Shown: positions 19,324-25,423 of the stretch, in pieces
Numbering within the stretch: the stretch's first letter is position 1
Layout: the number at the start of each line of letters is the position of its first letter
Assembly (NCBI GenBank): GCA_902801155.1
Contig: CADCHG010000014.1
Location: 1-44,224 of the forward strand
DNA: 44,224 nt
Reading direction: 5' to 3'
Origin: an uncultured Prevotellaceae bacterium
GTDB lineage: Bacteria; Bacteroidota; Bacteroidia; Bacteroidales; Bacteroidaceae
Notes under the pieces: generated by a model
Told to the model about the DNA's origin: nothing
The model's input: the letters and a program-made list of their open reading frames with translations, nothing else
Databases searched by the model: none
Translations under genes and position numbers: made by a program

Positions 19324-19352
19324 GTGTAAACTAAAAATCAGCGATATTTAAG

Positions 19353-19390
19353 AAAAAAAAGTGAATAGCTTTTGCTGTTCACTTTTTTTT
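19353..19390 (+). terminator. Terminator of the surface operon
   Basis: AAAAAAAAGTGAATAGC, loop TTTT, GCTGTTCACTTTTTTTTT. The stem has a GTGAA-type core and is flanked by A and T runs on both sides. It lies 30 bp after the giant gene stop and shares bases with the following promoter. Confidence 0.85.
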
Positions 19391-19401
19391 TGCTAACTTT
19401 G
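19371..19401 (+). promoter_or_regulatory. Promoter of pta
   Basis: TTTG at 19371-19374 lies in the terminator loop and descending stem, and TAACTTTG is at 19394-19401, with a 19-bp spacer. The start would be near 19408. Confidence 0.7.
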
Positions 19402-19426
19402 CAAAGAATTAGCCGTATGGCAAAAT

Positions 19427-19505
19427 TATGGTCTAAGGACTAAGGTCTGAAGCTTTTGACCTTTGACTTCCAATTTCGGCCTTCGACCTTTGACTTTCGA
19501 CTAAA
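19427..19505 (+). repeat. 7-bp-period degenerate array in the pta leader
   Basis: Units such as GTCTAAGG-ACTAAGG-TCTGAAG and then GACCTTTGACTTCC, TTCGGCCTTCGACC, TTTGACTTTCGACT recur with a 7-bp spacing. It lies between the pta promoter and the pta start, so it would be transcribed as part of the leader. Confidence 0.6.
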
Positions 19506-19532
19506 AAATACATAAATCATAAATTTAAAACT

Positions 19533-20543
19533 ATGAATTTAATAGAACAGATTATTGCGCGTGCAAAGTCAAACAAGCAGCGCATCGTACTCCCTGAGGC
19601 AGAAGAGGAGCGTACACTTATTGCTGCAGACAAGGTTCTGGAGCAGGATATTGCAGACCTTATTCTTATCGGTAATCCTGATAAGGTAGCTGCATTGGCA
19701 AAGGAAAAAGGTCTCACCCATATCGGTAAGGCTACTCTCATTGACCCTGAGAACTGTGAGAAGAGCGAGGAGTATGCACAACTTCTTGCTGAGCTCCGTA
19801 AGAAGAAGGGAATGACTATCGAACAGGCTCGTGAGCTTGTTAAGAACCCTCTTTATCTCGGTTGTATGATTATCAAAACCGAAGGTGCTGACGGTCAGAT
19901 ATCTGGTGCTCTTTCTACTACTGGCGAAACACTTCGTCCAGCCCTCCAGATCATCAAGACCGCTCCTGGTATCTCTTGCGTTTCAGGTGCAATGCTTATG
20001 ATTACAGAAACTCCTCAGTATGGTGAGAATGGTGTCATGGTATTCGCTGATGTCGCTGTTACTCCAATGCCTGATGCTGATCAGCTTGGTCAGATTGCGG
20101 TATGTACAGCACAGACAGCTCGTTCTGTTGCAGGATTCGCAGATCCACGTGTCGCAATGTGTTCATTCTCAACAAAGGGTAGTGCAAAGCACGAGGTCGT
20201 AGATAAGGTTGTAGAGGCTACAGCGATTGCAAAGAAACTTGATCCGACAATTAAGATTGACGGCGAGCTTCAGGCTGATGCAGCTCTCGTTCCATCTGTA
20301 GGCGCAAAGAAAGCTCCTGGCTCAGAGATCGCAGGTAAGGCTAACGTACTCGTATTCCCTAACCTTGAGGTCGGCAACATCAGCTATAAGCTTGTGCAGC
20401 GTCTTGGTAATGCTGTTGCTCTCGGACCAATTCTTCAGGGTATCGCTCGCCCAGTAAATGATCTCAGCCGTGGCTGTTCTGTAGAGGATATCGTAAATCT
20501 TGTCGCTATCACAGCATGCCAGGCAATGGATGCGAAGAAATAA
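19533..20543 (+). CDS. pta: Phosphate acetyltransferase
   Basis: A 336-aa cytoplasmic enzyme that converts acetyl-CoA and phosphate to acetyl phosphate and CoA. The whole length is the PTA_PTB catalytic domain; there is no N-terminal regulatory extension as in the long E. coli form. Family stretches include RIVLPEAEEERTLIAAD near the start, YLGCMIIKTEGADGQISGA near residue 105, DADQLGQIA near 180, and a C-terminal segment with KANVLVFPNLEVGNISYKL near 268. It is the first gene of the acetate pathway here and is followed, after an inserted four-helix-bundle gene, by ackA. Expression should start from 19371-19401. Confidence 0.95.
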   Translation: MNLIEQIIARAKSNKQRIVLPEAEEERTLIAADKVLEQDIADLILIGNPDKVAALAKEKGLTHIGKATLIDPENCEKSEEYAQLLAELRKKKGMTIEQARELVKNPLYLGCMIIKTEGADGQISGALSTTGETLRPALQIIKTAPGISCVSGAMLMITETPQYGENGVMVFADVAVTPMPDADQLGQIAVCTAQTARSVAGFADPRVAMCSFSTKGSAKHEVVDKVVEATAIAKKLDPTIKIDGELQADAALVPSVGAKKAPGSEIAGKANVLVFPNLEVGNISYKLVQRLGNAVALGPILQGIARPVNDLSRGCSVEDIVNLVAITACQAMDAKK

Positions 20544-20560
20544 CGCTTTGCGTTATTTCT
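20538..20560 (+). terminator. Hairpin containing the pta stop
   Basis: GAAATAACG, loop CTTTG, CGTTATTTC. The TAA of pta at 20541-20543 is in the stem. The U tract is weak (CTTGAG follows), so it may reduce rather than stop transcription into the downstream genes. Confidence 0.4.
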
Positions 20561-20561
20561 T

Positions 20562-20594
20562 GAGTGAAGAGTGAAAAGTGAAGAATTTAAGTTA
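20562..20594. repeat. Left arm of inverted repeat around the S23-like gene
   Basis: GAGTGAAGAGTGAAAAGTG then AAGAATTTAAGTTA: heptads GTGAAGA, GTGAAAA, GTGAAGA followed by a unique ATTTAAGTTA end. It is the reverse complement of 21035-21072 except that the right arm has one additional 7-bp unit. Confidence 0.8.
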
Positions 20595-20598
20595 GTCT

Positions 20599-20988
20599 AT
20601 GGTCGATTACTGCCGTGAACAATCACCGCTTTTAGTCAAGGCGGAAGCATTCGCAACAAGAATCATAAATATGGTTGACCATTTGTCGTCCAATAGAGAT
20701 GGCAAGTTTAAGTCTATTTATGATCAGGTGTTACGATCTGGCACTTCTATTATGGCTAACATTAGAGAGTCACAGTTTGCTCAGAGCAAGGCCGACTTTA
20801 TCAGCAAATTACAGATTGCCTTAAAAGAGGCGAATGAGACAATGGGTTGGCTTATACTTCTTAAGAATAAGGGATGTATAACCGAAAAAGCATATGTAAG
20901 TATGAGTTCGGATTGTAATGAGTTAATTGCTATGCTTGTGTCTTCGGTAAATACATCGAAAAAGAATCAGCAAATAATTATAAAATAA
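20599..20988 (+). CDS. Four-helix bundle protein (S23 / intervening-sequence type)
   Basis: A 129-aa small helical protein of the family first noted in 23S rRNA intervening sequences (TIGR02436 type). The landmarks are RSGTSIMANIRESQFAQS, KADFISKLQIALKEANET and WLILLKNKGCI, giving four predicted helices. No catalytic residues are known for this family; the related Avd protein is an accessory of diversity-generating retroelements. No reverse transcriptase or rRNA gene is near. The gene sits between pta and ackA, which are usually adjacent, and is bracketed by the inverted repeat 20562-20594 / 21035-21072, which suggests it arrived as a unit. A further 7-bp-type repeat starts right after its stop codon. 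Its role is unknown. Confidence 0.88.
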   Translation: MVDYCREQSPLLVKAEAFATRIINMVDHLSSNRDGKFKSIYDQVLRSGTSIMANIRESQFAQSKADFISKLQIALKEANETMGWLILLKNKGCITEKAYVSMSSDCNELIAMLVSSVNTSKKNQQIIIK

Positions 20989-21022
20989 ATGATAGTGCAT
21001 AGTGAAAGAGTCAAGGGTGAAT
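20989..21022 (+). repeat. 7-bp-type repeat after the S23-like stop
   Basis: ATGATAGTGCATAGTGAAAG then AGTCAAGGGTGAATGA begins directly after the TAA at 20986-20988. The heptads are degenerate versions of GTGAATA. Confidence 0.5.
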
Positions 21023-21034
21023 GATTCCATAATG

Positions 21035-21072
21035 TAACTTAAATTCTTCACTCTTCACTTTTCACTCTTCAC
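21035..21072. repeat. Right arm of inverted repeat around the S23-like gene
   Basis: TAACTTAAATTCTTCACTC then TTCACTTTTCACTCTTCAC. It is the reverse complement of 20562-20594 with one extra heptad, and ends 17 bp before ackA. Confidence 0.8.
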
Positions 21073-21089
21073 TTTCTAAAATTTGAAGC

Positions 21090-22286
21090 ATGAAAATTTT
21101 AGTTCTTAACTGCGGTAGCAGTTCTATCAAGTATCAGCTCTTCGAGATGGAGACAAAGACCGTTCTTGCAAAGGGCGGTATTGAGAAAATAGGTCTTCCT
21201 GGTGCATTCATCAAGTTCAATGCGAAGGATGGCAGCAAGAAGGTTATTGAGCAGGAGATTCCTGAGCATACAGTAGGCGTTGAGCTTATCTTCAAGGTCC
21301 TTACAGATCCAGTTGAAGGTGCTCTCAAGTCACTTGACGAATTGGATGCAGTAGGTCATCGTATGGTGCATGGTGGTGAGAAGTTCGCAAAGTCTGTTAT
21401 CCTCACTCCAGAGGTTATCGAGGCATTCAAGGCTTGTAACGACCTTGCTCCTCTCCACAATCCTGCAAACCTCAAAGGCGTAGATGCTGTTACTGCTCTT
21501 CTCCCAAAGATTCCACAGGTAGGCGTATTCGATACAGCATTCCATCAGACAATGCCACAGAAGGCATTCATGTATGCTATCCCTTACGATATGTACGAGA
21601 ACTACGGCGTTCGTCGCTATGGTTTCCACGGCACATCTCACCGTTATGTATCAGCTCGTGCTCTTGAGTTCCTCGGAATGAAGGCTGAAGGTTCTAAGGT
21701 AATCACAGCTCATATCGGTAATGGTGGCTCTCTTGCTGCTGTCAAGGATGGCAAGTGTCAGGACACATCAATGGGTCTTACTCCACTTGAGGGCGTAATG
21801 ATGGGTACACGTTCTGGTGATATCGACGGTGGTGCTGTTTCATTCATCCAGAAGAAACTCGGTCTTGATGCTGACGGCATCTCTAACTATCTCAACAAGA
21901 AGTCAGGTCTCGCTGGTATCTCTTGCAAGTCAAGTGATATGCGTGAGGTGTTCCAGGCTGCTTCTGAGGGTGATGCAAAGTGCAAGCTCGCTATTGATAT
22001 GTACACATACCGCATCAAGAAGTACATCGGCTCTTATGCTGCTGCTCTCGGTGGTTGTGACGTACTCGTATTCACCGCAGGTGTATGTGAGAACCAGTCA
22101 GATATCCGTGAGGCTGTATGTGCCGATATGGAATGGATGGGCATTAAGCTCGACAAGGAAAAGAATGCACAGATCCACGGTGAAGAGGCTATCATCTCTG
22201 CTCCAGATTCAAAGGTAACTGTTGTCGTTATCCCTACCGATGAGGAGCTTATGATTGCATCTGATACAATGGAACTCGTTAAGTAA
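21090..22286 (+). CDS. ackA: Acetate kinase
   Basis: A 398-aa cytoplasmic kinase that converts acetyl phosphate and ADP to acetate and ATP. It spans the usual ~400 residues of the family. Motifs in order: MKILVLNCGSSSIKYQLF at the start (the phosphate-binding N7 region), GHRMVHGGEKF near residue 89, VFDTAFHQTMP near 146, RRYGFHGTSHRYV near 173, AHIGNGGSLAAVKDG near 205, and MGTRSGDIDGG near 234. It completes the Pta-AckA route for ATP from acetyl-CoA. No consensus promoter was found between the S23-like gene and ackA, so it may be read from the pta promoter. A 7-bp-period array starts directly after its TAA. Confidence 0.96.
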   Translation: MKILVLNCGSSSIKYQLFEMETKTVLAKGGIEKIGLPGAFIKFNAKDGSKKVIEQEIPEHTVGVELIFKVLTDPVEGALKSLDELDAVGHRMVHGGEKFAKSVILTPEVIEAFKACNDLAPLHNPANLKGVDAVTALLPKIPQVGVFDTAFHQTMPQKAFMYAIPYDMYENYGVRRYGFHGTSHRYVSARALEFLGMKAEGSKVITAHIGNGGSLAAVKDGKCQDTSMGLTPLEGVMMGTRSGDIDGGAVSFIQKKLGLDADGISNYLNKKSGLAGISCKSSDMREVFQAASEGDAKCKLAIDMYTYRIKKYIGSYAAALGGCDVLVFTAGVCENQSDIREAVCADMEWMGIKLDKEKNAQIHGEEAIISAPDSKVTVVVIPTDEELMIASDTMELVK

Positions 22287-22423
22287 ATAGAGTGAATAGT
22301 GAATAGAGAATAGTGAATAATACATAATACTGGTGGATACCAGAATGGGGATTGTTCTATGTCCCCAATCACGACAGCAGTATTTTTCACTAAGTATTAT
22401 TCACTTTTCACTATTCACTATTC
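22287..22423. repeat. Inverted 7-bp-period element between ackA and the GH35 gene
   Basis: Left arm from 22287: ATAGAGTGAATAGTGAATAG and more, starting right after the ackA TAA. Right arm 22391-22423: TAAGTATTATTCAC then TTTTCACTATTCACTATTC. Inside are two hairpins: CTGGT-GGAT-ACCAG (22330-22343) and TGGGGA ... TCCCCA (22346-22366). The inner sequence resembles the right end of the element at 29529-29932. Confidence 0.75.
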
Positions 22424-22438
22424 GTTATATAAATATGT

Positions 22439-24511
22439 ATGCCTAAACTCCTTTCCCTTCTTATATTATTCTTCCTCTCGCAGGCAGTTGTTGCGCAGAA
22501 CACATTTACCTTTGGAACCAACGTTAACCCACAGGGCACTACGTTTGAGGTTGATTCCAAGGGATTTGTCATTGGTGGCAAGCACGTACTGCCTGTTATG
22601 GGCGAGATACACTATGCCCGTGTTCCTGCAAAGGACTGGCGTAGGGAGATACGTAAGATGAAGGCTGGAGGCATTACCATTGTCGCTACATACGTATTTT
22701 GGATACATCATGAGCCAGAAGAAGGACATTGGAATTGGGCGGGCAATATGAACCTTCGGGAGTTTCTTGAAGTATGCAAGAGCGAGAATATGCCTGTAGT
22801 GCTTCGCATAGGACCATTCTGTCATGGAGAGGTATATCAAGGCGGTTTCCCCGATTGGGTAGTGGAGCGTCATGTCGGCAATCCCAAGGAGTATAAGGTG
22901 CGCTCTTTGGCAAAGGGCTTTATTAAGGAGGTAGAACGTCTTTACTACAATATCTTCGGACAGGTGAATGGATTGCTGTGGAAAGATGGCGGTCCTGTGG
23001 TTGGTGTGCAGATTGAGAATGAGTGTCGTGGTCCTTGGAGCTATTATATGACCTTGAAGGACATTGCCGTAAAGGCAGGTTTTGATGTGCCTTTCATGAC
23101 TCGCACAGGTTGGCCGAAACTTAACGGACAGGAAGAGTTTGGCAAACTCCTTCCTCTCTATGGCGATTATGCCGACGGCTTCTGGGATCGTAAATTGAGC
23201 GATATGCCGGGCGAATATGCCAAGGCATTTGTGTTCAAGGACAACAGAATGAGCGGAGCTATTGCTACCGAGACTTTTTCTGCCGATGAACTCAAAGAAA
23301 CAGAAAATAGTAAATTAACTTACCCTTACCTTACTTGTGAACTTGGTGGCGGTATGATGCCTTCATATCACCGTCGTATTAATATGAGCGGAAATGAGGC
23401 TATGCCGCTTGCTATCTGCAAACTCGGTAGCGGAAGCAATCTCCCTGGCTATTATATGTATCATGGCGGCACGAATCCGTATAATCCTGCTCATACTATG
23501 GCTGAGACGCAGAAAACGGCTGTTACCAACTATAACGATATGCCTTACATGACATACGATTTCCAATGCCCTCTTGGCGAAATGGGACAGCCTAATGATA
23601 TAGCCTTTCATCAGACGCGCTTCCTTCATCAGTTTCTTGCCGACTGGGGCGAGGAACTGTCACAAATGAAGGTAGATACCCTTTCCGAACACTATTCCCG
23701 TCGTGGCTGCTTTGAGTTCTATAATGACTATGTAAGGATGCACAACGAGTCGGGTAGGGCGTATGTCCGTCCTGTCAATATGCAGTTTCTTGGGCATACT
23801 ATTACCGCCACTGCCCAACCTTTCTGCAAGGTAGGTGAAACTATCTATTTCATTCCTATCAAGGGTATGAAGCCGACGATAACCGTTGACGGAAAGAAGC
23901 GTGCCTTAAAGGCATCCCCCTCGGGGGATAAGAGGGGGGCTTTTATTCTGTTATCTCCTCAACAGGCTCTCCGTGCCTATAAGATTGACGGTGAACTACA
24001 TTTCGCTCAGCACGAAGGCGGCATTCTGTATAAGGATGGCGATAGTATAGTGGAAGAATACTGGTATGAAACTGACGATAGGGTAGAGGCTCGCAAGATT
24101 CGTGAGGCTGATTCGCCTCGTGAGGTTGTCAAGGGAAAGCAGAAGGTAGCTGCTATGCCTGAGGATAGCGACTTTGACAAAGCCGCTGTTTATGTTATAG
24201 ATGTAGATTCCGCTCTCGCCTCTTGTGCCGATAGTGCTTTCTTGAAGATTGACTATGCTGCCGATTGTGCACGTGTCTATGCCGACGGCAAACTCGTGCA
24301 GGATAATTTCTGGAACGGTAAGCCGATGCTCGTTCGTGTCTCAGATCTCGTGGGCAAGAAAGTGGAACTGCGCATCCTCCCTCTTCGCAAGGATGCCCCT
24401 ATCTATCTCCAGAAAGAGCAGAAAGCAATTCTTGAAGCCTCGGAGAATGCCCTTCTCACGCTCACAAAGGTTAGCATCGTTAAGAGAACCACTATCCCAT
24501 TCGCTGATTGA
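22439..24511 (+). CDS. Secreted beta-galactosidase, GH35
   Basis: A 690-aa glycoside hydrolase of family 35, probably a beta-galactosidase acting on plant or host glycans in the periplasm or on the surface. The signal peptide is MPKLLSLLILFFLSQAVVAQ. The GH35 catalytic domain covers residues ~25-350: HVLPVMGEIHYARVPAKDW near 44, GVQIENECRG with the probable acid/base E195, and TCELGGGM with the probable nucleophile E301. The C-terminal half is beta-rich and poorly resolved. A perfect palindrome (23914-23929) interrupts it in frame near residue 495 (ASPSGDKRG), probably an insertion that kept the frame. It is preceded by the 7-bp element at 22287 and no SusC/SusD genes are near. Substrate linkage cannot be read from sequence. 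Confidence 0.88.
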   Translation: MPKLLSLLILFFLSQAVVAQNTFTFGTNVNPQGTTFEVDSKGFVIGGKHVLPVMGEIHYARVPAKDWRREIRKMKAGGITIVATYVFWIHHEPEEGHWNWAGNMNLREFLEVCKSENMPVVLRIGPFCHGEVYQGGFPDWVVERHVGNPKEYKVRSLAKGFIKEVERLYYNIFGQVNGLLWKDGGPVVGVQIENECRGPWSYYMTLKDIAVKAGFDVPFMTRTGWPKLNGQEEFGKLLPLYGDYADGFWDRKLSDMPGEYAKAFVFKDNRMSGAIATETFSADELKETENSKLTYPYLTCELGGGMMPSYHRRINMSGNEAMPLAICKLGSGSNLPGYYMYHGGTNPYNPAHTMAETQKTAVTNYNDMPYMTYDFQCPLGEMGQPNDIAFHQTRFLHQFLADWGEELSQMKVDTLSEHYSRRGCFEFYNDYVRMHNESGRAYVRPVNMQFLGHTITATAQPFCKVGETIYFIPIKGMKPTITVDGKKRALKASPSGDKRGAFILLSPQQALRAYKIDGELHFAQHEGGILYKDGDSIVEEYWYETDDRVEARKIREADSPREVVKGKQKVAAMPEDSDFDKAAVYVIDVDSALASCADSAFLKIDYAADCARVYADGKLVQDNFWNGKPMLVRVSDLVGKKVELRILPLRKDAPIYLQKEQKAILEASENALLTLTKVSIVKRTTIPFAD
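23914..23929. repeat. GC-rich palindrome inside the GH35 coding region
   Basis: ATCCCCC, TC, GGGGGAT, followed by AAGAGGGGGG. It adds residues around ASPSGDKRG in the middle of a beta-rich region. Similar stretches lie at 3067, 4309 and 5403. Confidence 0.6.
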
Positions 24512-24525
24512 TTATCTACTCACCC

Positions 24526-24674
24526 TAACGTGAGTTCGACGACTTGTTTCTGCGAAGAACTTGCATTAGCTTGTTGAGCCTTGCGATAAGATTAAACGCA
24601 GAGACGCAAAGACGCAGAGCTTTATAAAAACTTCGCGACTTTGCGTCTTAGCGTTTTGATATAACGTGAGTTCG
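24526..24674. repeat. 13-bp direct repeats around an 8-bp-period hairpin
   Basis: TAACGTGAGTTCG occurs at 24526-24538 and 24662-24674. Between them lies a hairpin: AAACGCAGAGACGCAAAGAC (from 24594), an 8-bp-period series ACGCAGAG-ACGCAAAG-ACGCAGAG, faced by CTTCGCGACTTTGCGTCTTA and GCGTTTT (to 24657). It begins 15 bp after the GH35 stop. Confidence 0.7.
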
Positions 24675-24710
24675 GCAAATTACCTGTTTAGAAGAACAGC
24701 TTCACTAATT

Positions 24711-24820
24711 CCCTTGCAAGTCCCTTGCAAATCCTATGTAAGTCCCATTTTTCTCCCATTATAGGGAACGGACTTACAACGGACCTGGAACGGACTTACA
24801 ACGGACCTGAGAGGGAGGTG
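24711..24820. repeat. Inverted 11-bp-period array, five plus five units
   Basis: Five pyrimidine-side 11-mers (CCCTTGCAAGT, CCCTTGCAAAT, CCTATGTAAGT, CCCATTTTTCT, CCCATTATAGG) are followed by five purine-side 11-mers (GAACGGACTTA, CAACGGACCTG, GAACGGACTTA, CAACGGACCTG, AGAGGGAGGTG). The reverse complement of the first half resembles the second. Confidence 0.75.
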
Positions 24821-24880
24821 AAAATTTTTAACCTTCTTTCGTTATTTCCGCGTTCAGAATATTTTTTCGCGAGAGTTTTT

Positions 24881-25071
24881 AAATAGGGGGGTGCACTTTT
24901 GCCCATTTTTAGGTATAATGCCCTGACAGTCAAGAGATAACGAAGCGTGCACCCCTCCCCTAAAGTGCACCTATGAAAAGAATGTTTTTAGAAGGGGGGT
25001 GCACGCAACGTAAATTGCTGGTAATCAGTAGGCAAAAGGGCAAAAACAAGCAAAAGTGCACCCCCCCTATT
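24881..25071. repeat. Nested inverted element with four GTGCAC cores
   Basis: Outer arms: AAATAGGGGGGTGCACTTTT (from 24881) and GCAAAAGTGCACCCCCCCTA (from 25050), with one C difference. Inner arms: GCGTGCACCCCTCCCC (24945-24960) and GAAGGGGGGTGCACGC (24991-25006). The element contains no convincing gene; the 73-aa minus-strand reading frame through it is low-complexity. Confidence 0.8.
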
Positions 25072-25190
25072 TTAATTCTTCCGAATTTTTTCAAGGTATA
25101 ATCTCGACATAGCAAAATGTAAGGAATTACAATAATTACAATTACAATAAAAATAAGCAATACACCAAATAATCGCACCAACTAAAAAAG

Positions 25191-25218
25191 AAGGGTATCA
25201 CATTGCGTGATACCCTTT
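25191..25218 (-). terminator. Terminator of the BspA-like / small peptide operon
   Basis: On the minus strand AAGGGTATCAC, loop, GTGATACCCTT is followed by CTTTTTTAG. The plus strand also has a short T run, so it may work both ways. It lies 41 bp after the peptide stop. Confidence 0.85.
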
Positions 25219-25258
25219 TGGTTTAGATAATGGAAACTTTATCTAGAGCCTAATTGCA

Positions 25259-25414
25259 TTATTCATCAAATTCCTCATCCTCAAAGGAAACAGCGGAAAA
25301 ACATTTGGCATCTGGCGTGCCTGTGCCTCCAACTTGAACCTCGCTTGTTTCTACAAGCAATGGGAGATTCATTGTCTCTACTGTGAGTTTCGGCTTGTTA
25401 TATTTCTTTCTCAT
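25259..25414 (-). CDS. 51-aa peptide after the BspA-like gene
   Basis: A short reading frame: starts MRKKYNKPKLTVETMNLP, continues LLVETSEVQVGGTGTPDA, and ends FEDEEFDE. It has no signal peptide or membrane segment. Its plan (basic start, K-Y-x-x-P, hydrophobic-acidic middle, Gly-Thr turn, acidic end) matches the 73-aa peptide at 1851. The ATG lies 9 bp after the stop of the BspA-like gene and the frame ends before a strong terminator, so it belongs to that transcript. It is below the size most gene finders accept and could be missed. The function is unknown. Confidence 0.75.
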   Translation of the reverse strand: MRKKYNKPKLTVETMNLPLLVETSEVQVGGTGTPDAKCFSAVSFEDEEFDE

Positions 25415-25423
25415 AATCCTTAC

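Noticed and set aside
24960-25181. A 73-codon hydrophobic frame on the minus strand
   Set aside because: It crosses the GTGCAC element and an AT-rich repeat; the hydrophobic start reflects the repeats. There is no promoter, and the terminator of the neighbouring operon lies immediately upstream.
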